Part shown: one piece after another, positions 16,464-25,388 of the stretch
How the letters are laid out: every line of letters starts with the position of its first letter
How positions within the stretch are numbered: position 1 is the stretch's first letter
Source of the DNA: an uncultured Anaeromyxobacter sp.
GTDB lineage: Bacteria > Myxococcota > Myxococcia > Myxococcales > Anaeromyxobacteraceae
Length of the DNA stretch: 35,689 nt
Assembly (NCBI GenBank): GCA_903855945.1
Contig: CAIOAK010000035.1
Coordinates: forward strand, 1-35,689
Direction of reading: 5' to 3'
Notes under the pieces: model-generated
What the model was told of the DNA's origin: nothing
Database searches by the model: none
What the model saw: only the letters and a program-made list of their open reading frames with translations
Made by a program: the position numbers and the translations under genes

Positions 16464-16910
16464 TCAGGGCGCGGCGGCCGGGTCGGGCTCCCGCCGCGCG
16501 GGGCGCGCCGGGGAGGGGGGCGAGGACGCAGCGACCCCCAGCGCCAGCGCGAGCAGCACGAGGTCGCGCAGCACGGTCCACCAGGTGGCCTGATCGCTCC
16601 CGCCGAAGCAGCCGCAGGCGAGGTCGATGCCGCGGGCCAGCGCGCTCGTGAGACCGATAGTGAAAACGGCCAGCAGGAGGGCGAGCAGGAGCGCCGCCGA
16701 CCGGGCCCAGGGCCGGACGAGCAGGGCCAGCGCGGCGACCGATTCCACACCCACGAGCAGCGCGGCGATGGTGGGGACGAGCACGGCGGGGACGATCCGG
16801 TAGTTGGCCACGCTCTCGGCGTAGGCCGCCATGTCCGGGACCTTGGTCCCGGCGGCCCACAGGAAGAGCCCGGCGAGGGCGATCCGGGCGGCGAGGGCGA
16901 GCCGCCTCAT
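16464..16910 (-). CDS. MauE/DoxX-like membrane protein
   Basis: The 148-residue protein has about four membrane helices: LALAARIALAGLFLWAAGTKV, VPTIAALLVGVESVAALALL, AALLLALLLAVFTIGLTSAL and VLRDLVLLALALGVAA. Between the third and fourth is ACGCFGG, the Cys pair typical of MauE/DoxX-type proteins linked to disulfide or thiol chemistry. A Pro/Arg-rich tail ends the protein. ATG 16910 overlaps the stop of the upstream rhodanese gene by 4 bases, so the two are coupled and probably work together on sulfur or thiol groups at the membrane. I do not know the substrate. A GC-rich hairpin (16455-16474) straddles its stop. Confidence 0.75.
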   Translation of the reverse strand: MRRLALAARIALAGLFLWAAGTKVPDMAAYAESVANYRIVPAVLVPTIAALLVGVESVAALALLVRPWARSAALLLALLLAVFTIGLTSALARGIDLACGCFGGSDQATWWTVLRDLVLLALALGVAASSPPSPARPARREPDPAAAP

Positions 16911-17446
16911 CGCGAGAAGGGCTCCAGGTTGCAGACCCCGCACACACCGGCCTGGGAGGGGCCCCGGGCCGAGACCCAGGCTGGCCAGGCGCCCTGCAGC
17001 ACCCGGACGTCCTTCAGTCCCGCGCGCCGGAGCCGCCGGGCTACGTCGTCCGCCACCGCGCAGCTGTAGTCGCCGTCGTAGACGATGACGAGCGAGTAGG
17101 TCCGGAGCTGCGCCACCACGGCGGCCTCGTCCGGGTGGCCGGCCGGGGGCAGGTGGACCGCGTTCTCGATGTGGCCGTGGGCGTACTCGTGGGCGCCGCG
17201 GGCGTCGACGAATCCGGCCAGGCAGGCGGTGCAGAGCCCCTTCGCCTCCTCCACCCCGATCCGGGCGGGTGTCCACGGGGCGGGGGCGGGGGCGGTCGAA
17301 GGGGCCGCGCAGGAGCCACCCCCGGCCTCGGCCGGGGAGAGGATCGCCTGGGCGAGCACCGCGGGGTGCGGGGAGAGGGCGTTCGCGGCGAGCCCCAGGG
17401 CGCTCCCTGCTGCTGCCAGCACCACCATCTGGGCGAGCGTGGTCAT
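16907..17446 (-). CDS. Membrane-anchored rhodanese-like protein
   Basis: The protein (179 residues from ATG 17446) has one N-terminal membrane segment (LAQMVVLAAAGSALGLAANAL), a spacer, and a rhodanese domain: GFVDARGAHEYAHGHIENAVHLPP, VIVYDGDYSCAVADDVARRLRRAG (active-site Cys129) and VRVLQGAWPAWVSARG. Rhodaneses transfer sulfane sulfur through a cysteine persulfide. Extra cysteines (CTAC before the domain and CGVC at the end) could form disulfides or bind metal. The longer frame to 17503 would overlap the queD start, so I reject it. Partner of the MauE-like protein downstream. Confidence 0.8.
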   Translation of the reverse strand: MTTLAQMVVLAAAGSALGLAANALSPHPAVLAQAILSPAEAGGGSCAAPSTAPAPAPWTPARIGVEEAKGLCTACLAGFVDARGAHEYAHGHIENAVHLPPAGHPDEAAVVAQLRTYSLVIVYDGDYSCAVADDVARRLRRAGLKDVRVLQGAWPAWVSARGPSQAGVCGVCNLEPFSR

Positions 17447-17485
17447 CCCGGCAGAATCTATCCTGGAAACCCCCGGAGACGACGC

Positions 17486-17491
17486 TATATT
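17486..17491 (+). promoter_or_regulatory. Candidate -10 element for queD
   Basis: TATATT stands out in otherwise GC-rich DNA, 10 bases before the queD ATG. No good -35 sequence was found at 17-18 bp. The position would give a very short or absent leader. Confidence 0.3.
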
Positions 17492-17501
17492 GCGCGCCGT
17501 C

Positions 17502-17894
17502 ATGGGCGTGCCCGTCTACGAGATCTCGAAGGACTTCCTGTTCAGCGCAGCGCACCAGATCCGGCTCCACCCGGGCAAGTGCGAGCGGCTGCACGGCCAC
17601 AACTGGCGGATCCGCCTGCACGCCCGGGCCTCGAGCCTCAATCACCTCAGCATGGTCATCGACTTCGCCGACCTGCAGCGCATCGTCGCCGAGATCGGCG
17701 CGCGCTTCGACCACCGGAACGTGAACGAGATCCCTCCGTTCGACCAGCTCAACACCACCGCCGAGAACATCGCCCGGTTCTTCTTCGACGAGGGGAACCG
17801 GAAGCTCTCGGAGACCGAGGGAGACCGGGTCCGGGTCTCCCAGGTCGAGGTCTGGGAGAACGAGGGGTCGCTGGCGGTGTACCGGGAGGAGTGA
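17502..17894 (+). CDS. queD: 6-carboxytetrahydropterin synthase (QueD/PTPS family)
   Basis: QueD converts dihydroneopterin triphosphate to 6-carboxytetrahydropterin, the second step toward 7-deaza-guanine (preQ0, queuosine). The 130-residue protein shows FLFSAAHQI (zinc His18), CERLHGHNWRIRLHA (catalytic Cys27, zinc His31 and His33), SMVIDFADLQRIV and FDHRNVNE (catalytic Asp-His), with PTAENIA-like NTTAENIARF. The ATG at 17502 has no clear Shine-Dalgarno sequence. Divergent from the rhodanese gene. Other queuosine genes are not in the window. A PTPS of different specificity cannot be excluded, but the C-x3-HGH spacing supports QueD. Confidence 0.9.
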   Translation: MGVPVYEISKDFLFSAAHQIRLHPGKCERLHGHNWRIRLHARASSLNHLSMVIDFADLQRIVAEIGARFDHRNVNEIPPFDQLNTTAENIARFFFDEGNRKLSETEGDRVRVSQVEVWENEGSLAVYREE

Positions 17895-17931
17895 ACAGCG
17901 CCGTCGTACCCGCGACGTATCCTCCACGTCG

Positions 17932-20892
17932 GTGTCCTCCCTCATCCTCGTCCCCACCGCGCTCCGGAAGTCCCGGGCGGAGCGGCGCCTCTGCGACGCG
18001 CAGGAGGGGCTGCTCCTCGGCCCCCGTGTCTCGACCCTCGCCCACCTCGTCCCCGGCCTCCTCGCAGGCGCGGGGGAGCGGCGCGCGCTGCTCACGCCCC
18101 TCGCCGAGCGGCTCCTCTCCCTCGACGCGGTCCGGGAGGCCGGCCTGCTGGGGGAGGCGGGGGCCACGGGCGGCGCGGCACGCGCGGCGGCGCACCTCCT
18201 CTCGGAGCTTCGCTCAGCCGAGGTGACGCCGGCGGAGCTGCGAGGGGCCGCGGCAGGAGCGCCGCGGAGGGTGGCGGAGCGGCTCGAGGCCGCGGCAGGC
18301 GCGCTCTCGGCCTACGAGGCGCGGCTCGAGGGATGCCAGGCGCTCGACTCGGCCGGGGCGCTCCGGTGTGCGGCGACGGCGGCCGAGCGCGGTTCCCGGT
18401 CCGAGGAGACCGCCGACCTCGAACTGCTCGTCCTCGAGGGGCTCCTGCCCTCCTCCCGCGCCGCGCTCGACCTGGGGACGGCGCTCACGACCCGGGCCCG
18501 CCATGTCGTGGCGCGAATCCCCTTCCTGCCCGAGGAGGCTGCGCGCGCCTCGCCCGCCGAACCCTGGCTCCGCCGGATCGAGTCGCTCCACGAGCTCGCG
18601 GCACGGCGGGACGTGGAGGTGAGCTTCCCCCGGGACGGGATCCCTCCGGGGCGCCGGGTGGTCCGGGTGCCGGCCCAGGACGACGTGTCCCAGTGCGATG
18701 CGGCGGCGCGCCTCTCCGCGTCGCTCCTGGACGACGGCTTCGCGGCAGCCGAGGTGGCGGTGATCGCGCCGCGCCGGCTGCTCGAGCTGCTCCCGGCCGC
18801 CTTCGCCCGGCTGGGCGTGCCGCTGGCGGTGGCGCTCTCCCGCCCGCTCGCCTCCGTCCCGCTCGTCCGCGACATCCGTGCGGCGCTGGGAGCTGCGTCG
18901 GGGCTCGACCGCACCGGCCTGCTCGCCCTGCTCGGTTCCCCCTACCTGGGCCCCGCGGAGCCCTTGCCCGGTCTCCGCTTCCACCTCGACCGGGCTGGTG
19001 TCCTGGACGGCCGGGGAGACCCGGAGGAGCGGCTTCGGGCCCGTGCGGCGGCGCTCACCGGCGAGGAGCGGGCTGGGCGGGAGCGGTCGGGCCTGCTGCG
19101 CGCGGCGGGCGCGGCGCGGGCGTTCGATCGGGCGCTCGCGATGCTGCGCTCCCCCGCCACCCCGGCTGCCTGGGCCGCGCGGATCCGCTCCTTCCTCGAG
19201 GGGTCGGGTGTCCGGCGCAGCGCCGCCCAGGGTGACCCGGCCGTGGCTCGCCGCGATCTCGCCGCGGTGGCCCGACTCGAGGAGCTGGTGGACGAGCTCG
19301 CGGCGGCGCTCCGCCTCGCCGGGTCCGGGTCGGAGCGGCTCTCCCGCGAGGCCTGGACGGGCCTCCTCGACGTGGCGCTGTCCCGGGTCGAGCTCCCCGT
19401 CGGCCAGGGTCCCGCGGCCGGCGCGGTGGAGGCCTGGCCCGTGGAGGAGGCCCCGGGTCTCGCGAGCCGCGCGACCCTCGTGCTCGGGGCGGAGCGAGGA
19501 AGCTGGCCGGGCGAATCGGGGGCCGATCCGATCCTGGGGAACGCGGGGCGGGAACTTCTCCAGGCCCACCTGGGTCGGCGCGCCCTCGCCACCGGGTACC
19601 ACCGCCGCGCCGAGGCCGAGTTCCGCGGGCTGTGGGCCCTCTGCTCGGCGAGCGAGATGCTCGCGGTGGGGTGGACCCGTGCCGAGGAGGAGGGGCCGGC
19701 GCCGCTCGCGGCGCAGGTGCTCGACATGGCCGATGCGCCCGAGCTGCCCCTCGCCGCCGACCCGCCCCTCGGGGCCTCGCGCGGCGAGGGGGAGGCGCTC
19801 CGGGCGGCCGCGCGCCTCGCCCGGGACGGGGAGGGGGATCGTGCCGCCCGCGCCCTCGCGCCCTTGCCAGAACTCGCGGCCCGGGCCGGGGAGGCCGGCG
19901 AGGTCGGTCGGCAGGAGCGGGAACGGCGCGACGCCTGGGCCACGGGTCGCGCCACGCAGGACGCCGGCCAGGTTCCACCCGGGCTCCCCGCCTGGCGGGA
20001 CGCGCTCCCCGACGAGTGGAGCGCCACCGAGCTCGAGCTCGCGGCCCGCTGCCCGTTCCGATTCCTCTTGAAGAAGGCGGGGATCCGGGAGCCCCGCTCG
20101 GGCGACCTCGACATGGAACCGCGCGACGAGGGGTCTCTCGTGCACGCGGTCCTGGAGTCGTTCGTGCGGGAGCGCCGCGACCGGGGGGCCTGGCCGCCTC
20201 GGGACTCGGAGGCCGACAGGGAGGACGCACGGGCGGTGGCGGTCCGCGTCTTCGCGAGGTTCGAGGCGGACGGGTCGGTCGGGGATCCGGCCACCTGGGC
20301 TGCGCGGCGGGAGGCCGTCCTCCGGCGGGTGGACCGCTTCGTCGCCGACGAGGCGGGCGGGGATCCCGGACTTCGCCCGGTGCTCCTCGAATGGGATTTC
20401 GGGGGGCTGTCGGGGCGTCCGCCGCTCGTCATCCCGGATCCCGGCGGCGACGTCCGGGTGAAGGGGCGCATCGACCGGGTGGACGCGGATGCCGACCGGC
20501 TCCGGGTCATCGACTACAAGAACTCCCGGTCCCTCTCCGTCCGCGACCGGCTCGATCCGGCCGCACTCGGGGTGACGAGCTTCCAGGCGCCGCTCTACCT
20601 GCTCGCCGCGCAGCGCGAGCTGCCCGGGCGGACGAGCCTCGAGGCCTCCTTCGTTCTGCTCCGCTCGGGCGAGCGGCCGAGTTCGTGGAGCACGACCCCC
20701 GGCGATCCGGCCCTGGCGCTCGATCCGGAGGGGCGCGCCGCCGCACGTGCGGCGGGGGTCGTGACGGTCGCCGACGGCGTGGTCGCCGCCGTCGCCCGGA
20801 TCCGGGCCGGTGAGCTGCCCGTCGCCTCCGAGGACTGCACCGGCTGCCCGTTCGGCGCGGTCTGCCGCTTTCCGCGCGCGGGGGAAGCGTGA
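17932..20892 (+). CDS. addB: AddB-like PD-(D/E)XK nuclease with Fe-S staple
   Basis: This 986-residue partner of an AddAB-type helicase-nuclease resects double-strand breaks. The C-terminal nuclease has H738 (LVHAVLE), D848 (KGRIDRVD), D861-x-K863 (VIDYKNS) and Q885 (SFQAPLYLL). Cysteines C707 and C969-xx-C972-x5-C978 match the [4Fe-4S] staple spacing of AddB. The N-terminus (LILVPTALRKSRAERRL) lacks the Walker A motif found in B. subtilis AddB, so it cannot be an active motor. GTG 17932 has no ribosome-binding site; TATCCT at 17918-17923 could be a -10, making the mRNA leaderless. It overlaps addA by 4 bases. The middle region is poorly conserved to my eye. Confidence 0.8.
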   Translation: MSSLILVPTALRKSRAERRLCDAQEGLLLGPRVSTLAHLVPGLLAGAGERRALLTPLAERLLSLDAVREAGLLGEAGATGGAARAAAHLLSELRSAEVTPAELRGAAAGAPRRVAERLEAAAGALSAYEARLEGCQALDSAGALRCAATAAERGSRSEETADLELLVLEGLLPSSRAALDLGTALTTRARHVVARIPFLPEEAARASPAEPWLRRIESLHELAARRDVEVSFPRDGIPPGRRVVRVPAQDDVSQCDAAARLSASLLDDGFAAAEVAVIAPRRLLELLPAAFARLGVPLAVALSRPLASVPLVRDIRAALGAASGLDRTGLLALLGSPYLGPAEPLPGLRFHLDRAGVLDGRGDPEERLRARAAALTGEERAGRERSGLLRAAGAARAFDRALAMLRSPATPAAWAARIRSFLEGSGVRRSAAQGDPAVARRDLAAVARLEELVDELAAALRLAGSGSERLSREAWTGLLDVALSRVELPVGQGPAAGAVEAWPVEEAPGLASRATLVLGAERGSWPGESGADPILGNAGRELLQAHLGRRALATGYHRRAEAEFRGLWALCSASEMLAVGWTRAEEEGPAPLAAQVLDMADAPELPLAADPPLGASRGEGEALRAAARLARDGEGDRAARALAPLPELAARAGEAGEVGRQERERRDAWATGRATQDAGQVPPGLPAWRDALPDEWSATELELAARCPFRFLLKKAGIREPRSGDLDMEPRDEGSLVHAVLESFVRERRDRGAWPPRDSEADREDARAVAVRVFARFEADGSVGDPATWAARREAVLRRVDRFVADEAGGDPGLRPVLLEWDFGGLSGRPPLVIPDPGGDVRVKGRIDRVDADADRLRVIDYKNSRSLSVRDRLDPAALGVTSFQAPLYLLAAQRELPGRTSLEASFVLLRSGERPSSWSTTPGDPALALDPEGRAAARAAGVVTVADGVVAAVARIRAGELPVASEDCTGCPFGAVCRFPRAGEA

Positions 20893-23800
20893 GCCCGCTG
20901 CCCGCCGGAGCCCGCTGGAGCGACGCCGCGCTGCGCCTCTTCGAGGCCACCGGCGAGACGGCGGTCTCGGCCGGAGCCGGGTCGGGGAAGACCACCGCGC
21001 TCCTCGAGCTGCTCACGCGGCGCCTCGCCGGCATCGGTCCGGCCGAGCCCATCGCGCCGGGCGAGGTGGTGGCCATCACATTCACTGAGCGTGCGGGTGC
21101 GGAACTGATGGATCGGCTCGGCGAGGAGCTGGCCCACGGCATCCGGGAACTCCGGGCCGGCGGGGACGCGGTGCGGGCCGACCGGCTCGTCCAGGCGCTC
21201 CGGGAGCTCCCCTCCATGTCGGTGGGGACGATCCACGGCTACGCGGCGAAGCTGCTCCGGCTCCACCCGCTCGAGGCGGGGGTCGATCCCGACTTCGCCG
21301 TGCTGGAGGAGGAGGGGGCGCAGGAACTGCTCTCGGCCGCGGCCCTGGGGGGCGCGGTCGCCGCGCTCGACCGGGAGGACGCCGGGTGCCGCCGGCTGGC
21401 CGCGGCCATGGGCGGGGTGCGGCCGCTCGCCGGATCGGCGGCGGCGCTCGTCCGGGAGCGGTCCACCCGGGGTGCGGCGGGGTCTCCGCTGGGCGTCCGG
21501 GGGGATCCCGAGGCGGTGGAGCGGGCGAGGGGGGAGCTGCTCGACGCGGCGTCGGAGATGGCCGCCATGGCCGGGGCCGCCACCACCGCGACCGGGAGGC
21601 AGGCGCTCGCCGATCTCGGGGCGCGGCTCGTGGGGGTGCAGGGCGCGGAGCGGCTCCGGTCCCCCTGGGACGAGGCGGCGCGACTCGCGGTGCTGCCCGG
21701 CGCGCTCCGCGGATGGCGGGTGGGGAAGCGGGATCCCCCGGAGCTCACCGCCGCGCGTGGGAGGCTCACGGAGGCGGGGCGGGCGCTGCCTCCGCTCGCC
21801 GCCGAGCTGGCCGCGGCGCCCGAGGCGGCGTCGCTCGCGGCGCTCGTCGGGGAGGTGGAGCGGCGCTACGCGGAGGCCAAGTCCCGCGCCGCCGCCCTCG
21901 ACTTCGACGACCTGCTCCTGCGCGCCCGGGATCTCCTTCTCGACGTCCCCTCGGTCCGCGACGAGGTCCGCTCGCGGCTGCGCGCGCTCCTCGTGGACGA
22001 GTACCAGGACGTGAACGGGCTGCAGGCCACACTCTTCGACGAGCTCGCCCCGCCGCTCCGCGTCGCCGTGGGAGATGCCCGGCAGTCCATCTACCGTTTC
22101 CGCGGAGCCGACGTGAAGGTCTTCGCCTCGCTCATCGAGCGATTGCGGTCGGACGGGGGGCTCGTCGTGCATCTGCGGGAGAACCACCGGTCCACCGCCG
22201 GCGTGGTGGGGCTCGTCAACGCGGTGCTGGACGCCGACCCCGGTGCACTGGGCGTCCCCTCCGGGCCGGAGGATCGGCTGCTGGCGATGAACGCCGGAGG
22301 AGACTCCCCCGCGGCCGAGCTGCTCGAGGATGGCGCCGGCGGCGACGGCGAGGAGCGGCGGGACCGGGAAGCCCGCGCGGTGGCGGCACGCGCGGCCGAG
22401 TTCGTGGCGCAGGGGCGGAAGCCCGGGGAGCTGGCGGTCCTCTTCCGGCGGCTCACCCATGTCGGCGTCTTCGAGCGGGCGCTCCGCCGGGCCGGACTCC
22501 CGGTGCGGGTGGCCCGCGGCGGCGGCTTCTTCCAGGCCCCCGAGGTGCGCGACCTGGGGGAGCTGTGCGCGTCGATCGAGGAGCCGGGCGACGAGGTGGC
22601 CTGGGCCTCGCTCCTCCGCTCCCCGCTCTGCGGTCTCTCCGACGGCTCGCTCGTGGCGCTCGCCCGCCGGGGGCTCTCGCGCCTCGCCGGGATCGCCCCC
22701 GGGGCGGCCACGTCGGAGCTCGCCGAGGCGCGGGGAGGCGCGCCGCCGGAGGGGGAGGGCGCGCGGCTGGAACGCTTCCTCCACGCCTGGCGACAGGCGC
22801 GCCAGGGGCGGCGCAGGCTCGACGTCGGAGAGCTGCTCGAGCGCGCGGCCCGCCACCTCGATCTGGAGGCGGCGCTCCTCGCCGGGCCCGACGGCGAACG
22901 ACGCGCCGGCAACCTCCGCAAGGCGCTCGCGCTGTCCCGGCGAGAGGGGGCGCGCGGCGCCACCCCGGCCGACCTGGCCGAGCGGCTGCGCCGGATGGCG
23001 CTCCGCCCACCGCGGGAGCCCGAGGCCGACGTCGCCGAGGGGGACGCCGTCTCGGTGCTCACCGTGCACCAGGCGAAGGGGCTCGAATGGCCGGTGGTCT
23101 TCGTTCCCGAGCTCTCCGCGCGCCCTCCCTCCGCGACGAAGCGCCCGGCCCTCGACGAGCAGGGGCGTGTGGCGGTTCCGCTCTACCTCGAGGAGGGGGA
23201 CGGGGCGGAGGAGACCGCCACGACGGCGCGCCTCCGAGCGGCGACGGCAGCGGCCGAGGCGGCCGAGTCCCGGCGCCTGCTCTACGTCGCGCTCACCAGG
23301 GCCAAGGAACGGCTCGTCCTCTCGGGCGCCGAGGGGCGCTCCACGGCCGGAACCTGGGCCGACGCCATCTCCGGCATACCCGAGACCTGGCTCGTGCGGA
23401 CATCGGCGCCGCCGATCGTTCCACCGCCCGCCGCGCCGCACGGGCTCGAGCCCGCGGGGGAGATCTCCACTCCCGCGCTCCGCGCGCCGCCGCCGCCCCA
23501 GCCGCTGCGCGTCTCCGTCACGGCGCTGGCGGAGTTCGCCCGCTGCCCGCTGCGCCACTGGCTCGCGAACCGGATGAAGCTCCCCGAGCCACGTCCCGAC
23601 CTGGACGGAGGGGACGATCCGGACCGGGCCACCGTCCGGGGCACGCTCGCCCACGCGCTCCTCGCCGAGGTCGATCTCGCGGCGCCGTCCACCGGATGGC
23701 CTGTGCTCCTCGAGGCGGCCGCAGCCCGCCGGGGGGAGGACCCGCGCCGCCCGCCGGTCCGCGACATCGTCCTGGACCTGGAGCGCTTCCTCGCGACGTC

Positions 23801-24284
23801 CGTCGGGGAGCGGCTCGCCGCGGCGGCCCGCGCCGGACGGCTTCGCCGGGAGCTGCCCTTCCTGCTCCGGCTCGACGGAGAGCCCACCTGCTACCTCGAC
23901 GGTGCCATCGACGCGCTCGTGGTCGGGCCGGGGGAGGTCGAGATCCTCGACTTCAAGTACGCACGCCACCATCCGGGCGGCGAGGAGCGGTACCGGTTGC
24001 AGCTCGCCGCCTACGCGCTCGCCGCGGGCCGGGCCTTCCCGGGGAGGGCGGTCCGGGCCGTCCTCCACTACCTGCGCCCCCACGCCGAGGTGGACGTGAC
24101 CCCTTCCCCGGAGGCGCTCGCGCAACTCGCAACTTCCGCACCGGAGCTCGCCCTCGGCGCCGTCCGGGGCGACGGCCGCGACCTCTCCCCGGCCGCCCTG
24201 GGACGCGACGAGGCGCGTTGCCGGGGCGAGGGGTGCGGCTACACGGCCCGCTGCTTCGGAACTGCCGGGCCGGGTCCGGCGTGA
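20889..24284 (+). CDS. addA: AddA-like UvrD/RecB-type helicase-nuclease
   Basis: This superfamily 1A helicase of 1131 residues carries a C-terminal nuclease. Helicase motifs: SAGAGSGKTT (Walker A, K34), ITFTERAGAEL, VGTIHGYAAKLLR, LLVDEYQDVN (369-374), VGDARQSIYRFRGAD, LRENHRST, SVLTVHQAKGLEWPVVFVPEL and RRLLYVALTRAKERL. Nuclease: RGTLAHALL, D1004/D1008, ILDFKYA (D1021, K1023) and LQLAAYAL. It would unwind and cut DNA ends with AddB for RecA loading. Unusual: C886 (ARCPLRHW) plus C1111-x4-C1116-x5-C1122 form a cysteine quartet like the AddB Fe-S staple, which classical AddA lacks. GTG 20889 overlaps the addB stop (GTGA). The next gene has its own promoter-like sequence. Confidence 0.9.
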   Translation: MSPLPAGARWSDAALRLFEATGETAVSAGAGSGKTTALLELLTRRLAGIGPAEPIAPGEVVAITFTERAGAELMDRLGEELAHGIRELRAGGDAVRADRLVQALRELPSMSVGTIHGYAAKLLRLHPLEAGVDPDFAVLEEEGAQELLSAAALGGAVAALDREDAGCRRLAAAMGGVRPLAGSAAALVRERSTRGAAGSPLGVRGDPEAVERARGELLDAASEMAAMAGAATTATGRQALADLGARLVGVQGAERLRSPWDEAARLAVLPGALRGWRVGKRDPPELTAARGRLTEAGRALPPLAAELAAAPEAASLAALVGEVERRYAEAKSRAAALDFDDLLLRARDLLLDVPSVRDEVRSRLRALLVDEYQDVNGLQATLFDELAPPLRVAVGDARQSIYRFRGADVKVFASLIERLRSDGGLVVHLRENHRSTAGVVGLVNAVLDADPGALGVPSGPEDRLLAMNAGGDSPAAELLEDGAGGDGEERRDREARAVAARAAEFVAQGRKPGELAVLFRRLTHVGVFERALRRAGLPVRVARGGGFFQAPEVRDLGELCASIEEPGDEVAWASLLRSPLCGLSDGSLVALARRGLSRLAGIAPGAATSELAEARGGAPPEGEGARLERFLHAWRQARQGRRRLDVGELLERAARHLDLEAALLAGPDGERRAGNLRKALALSRREGARGATPADLAERLRRMALRPPREPEADVAEGDAVSVLTVHQAKGLEWPVVFVPELSARPPSATKRPALDEQGRVAVPLYLEEGDGAEETATTARLRAATAAAEAAESRRLLYVALTRAKERLVLSGAEGRSTAGTWADAISGIPETWLVRTSAPPIVPPPAAPHGLEPAGEISTPALRAPPPPQPLRVSVTALAEFARCPLRHWLANRMKLPEPRPDLDGGDDPDRATVRGTLAHALLAEVDLAAPSTGWPVLLEAAAARRGEDPRRPPVRDIVLDLERFLATSVGERLAAAARAGRLRRELPFLLRLDGEPTCYLDGAIDALVVGPGEVEILDFKYARHHPGGEERYRLQLAAYALAAGRAFPGRAVRAVLHYLRPHAEVDVTPSPEALAQLATSAPELALGAVRGDGRDLSPAALGRDEARCRGEGCGYTARCFGTAGPGPA

Positions 24285-24318
24285 TATAACCCAAAAGCCG
24301 GGCCCCTCCGGGGGCCCG
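24285..24318 (+). promoter_or_regulatory. Candidate -10 and 5'-leader hairpin before the aldolase gene
   Basis: TATAAC at 24285-24290, directly after the addA stop, resembles a -10 box; no clear -35 is seen. A perfect 8-bp stem follows, CGGGCCCC at 24299-24306 pairing with GGGGCCCG at 24311-24318 around a TCCG loop. It would sit at or near the 5' end of the mRNA. There is no T-run after the stem, so it is a poor terminator and more likely a leader hairpin that could stabilise the transcript. Confidence 0.4.
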
Positions 24319-24353
24319 TGTCCACATTCCCCCTACCCCCCTCGAGGCCGACG

Positions 24354-25274
24354 ATGAAGATCACACCGCGCGTGAAGGAAATCCTCTCCTGGTACTCCTC
24401 CGACAGCCCCGGGACGCTCACCAACCTGGCGCGGCTCCTCGGCACCGGCAAGCTCGGCGGCACCGGCAAGTTCGTCATCCTCCCGGTGGACCAGGGCTTC
24501 GAGCACGGCCCGGCCCGCTCCTTCGCACCGAACCCCGCCGGCTACGACCCCGACTACCACTTCCAGCTCGCCATCGACGCGGGCTGCAACGCCTACGCCG
24601 CGCCGCTCGGGTTCCTCGAGGCCGGCGCCGCCAAGTTCGCCGGCCAGATCCCGCTCATCCTCAAGCTCAACAACTCCGACAGCCTCGCCAAGATGGACCA
24701 GCCCATCTCCGCCATCACCGGCTCGGTCGACGAGGCGCTGCGGCTCGGGTGCGCCGCCATCGGCTACACCATCTACCCCGGCTCCGGCGCCCGGAATCGC
24801 CAGTACGAGGACCTGCGGGCCCTCACCGAGGAGGCGAAGCGCAAGGGTCTCGCCGTGGTGGTCTGGAGCTACCCGCGTGGGGCCGGCGTTTCCAAGGACG
24901 GCGAGACGGCGGTGGACATCGCCGCCTACGCCGCCCAGATCGCCGCCCAGCTCGGCGCCCATGTCATCAAGGTGAAGCCCCCGAAGGACCTGGTCGAGGG
25001 GGCCGAGGCCAAGAAGGTCTTCGAGAAGTATGCCATCCCCACGAAGACTCTGGCGGATCGGGTGCGCCACGTCATCCAGAGCGCCTTCAACGGCAAGCGC
25101 ATCGTCATCTTCTCGGGCGGCGAGGCGAAGGGGACCGAGGAGGTCCTGGCCGAGATCCGCGGCCTGAAGGAGGGTGGCTCCTTCGGCTCGATCATGGGTC
25201 GAAATGCCTTCCAGCGCCCCCGCGCCGACGCCCTGAAGCTCCTCGACGAGGTGATGAAGATCTACGCCTCCTGA
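24354..25274 (+). CDS. Class I fructose-bisphosphate aldolase (DhnA type)
   Basis: This enzyme cleaves or forms fructose-1,6-bisphosphate from glyceraldehyde-3-phosphate and dihydroxyacetone phosphate, in glycolysis and gluconeogenesis. The 306-residue protein has FVILPVDQGFEHGPARSF, LAIDAGCNAYAAPLGFLE, IPLILKLNNSDS, GCAAIGYTIYPGS, VVVWSYPRGAG, GAHVIKVKPP (Schiff-base Lys is K206 or K208), RIVIFSGGEAKG and FGSIMGRNAFQRP. This order is typical of the archaeal/DhnA-type class I aldolases rather than class II. ATG 24354 with GAGG upstream is preferred over GTG 24318, which lies in the leader hairpin. The gene has its own candidate promoter and ends at a strong terminator, so it looks like a single-gene unit. 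Confidence 0.93.
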   Translation: MKITPRVKEILSWYSSDSPGTLTNLARLLGTGKLGGTGKFVILPVDQGFEHGPARSFAPNPAGYDPDYHFQLAIDAGCNAYAAPLGFLEAGAAKFAGQIPLILKLNNSDSLAKMDQPISAITGSVDEALRLGCAAIGYTIYPGSGARNRQYEDLRALTEEAKRKGLAVVVWSYPRGAGVSKDGETAVDIAAYAAQIAAQLGAHVIKVKPPKDLVEGAEAKKVFEKYAIPTKTLADRVRHVIQSAFNGKRIVIFSGGEAKGTEEVLAEIRGLKEGGSFGSIMGRNAFQRPRADALKLLDEVMKIYAS

Positions 25275-25294
25275 GCCGGCGCCCGCGCCGTCCA

Positions 25295-25341
25295 GAAAAA
25301 AGGGGTCCCGACCCGAGACGGGCGTGCGACCCCTTTTTCCT
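25295..25341. terminator. Rho-independent terminator, possibly bidirectional
   Basis: AAAAAGGGGTC at 25297-25307 pairs with GACCCCTTTTT at 25328-25338, an 11-bp stem. An inner CCCG-AGA-CGGG hairpin lies at 25312-25322. A T-run follows the stem on the plus strand and an A-run precedes it, so it could stop transcription from either side. It lies 20 bases after the aldolase stop codon. Confidence 0.8.
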
Positions 25342-25370
25342 TGCCCTGGAAGGGCACCGGAGTCTATAGG
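25341..25370 (+). promoter_or_regulatory. Candidate upstream promoter for the DUF507 gene
   Basis: TTGCCC at 25341-25346, an 18-bp gap, then TATAGG at 25365-25370. A 6-bp hairpin (TGCCCT-GGA-AGGGCA, 25342-25356) overlaps the -35. Spacing is the same as at several other candidate promoters in the window. Confidence 0.35.
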
Positions 25371-25388
25371 GAAAGCCCTTGTAGATCC

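Noticed and set aside
16455-16474. Terminator between the convergent thiE and MauE-like genes
   Set aside because: The CCGCGCC/GGCGCGG hairpin has no T-run on either strand and overlaps the MauE-like stop codon. Such stems are common by chance at this GC content.
24299-24318. Rho-independent terminator after addA
   Set aside because: The stem is strong, but no T-run follows and the sequence leads directly into the aldolase leader. It is treated as a leader hairpin.
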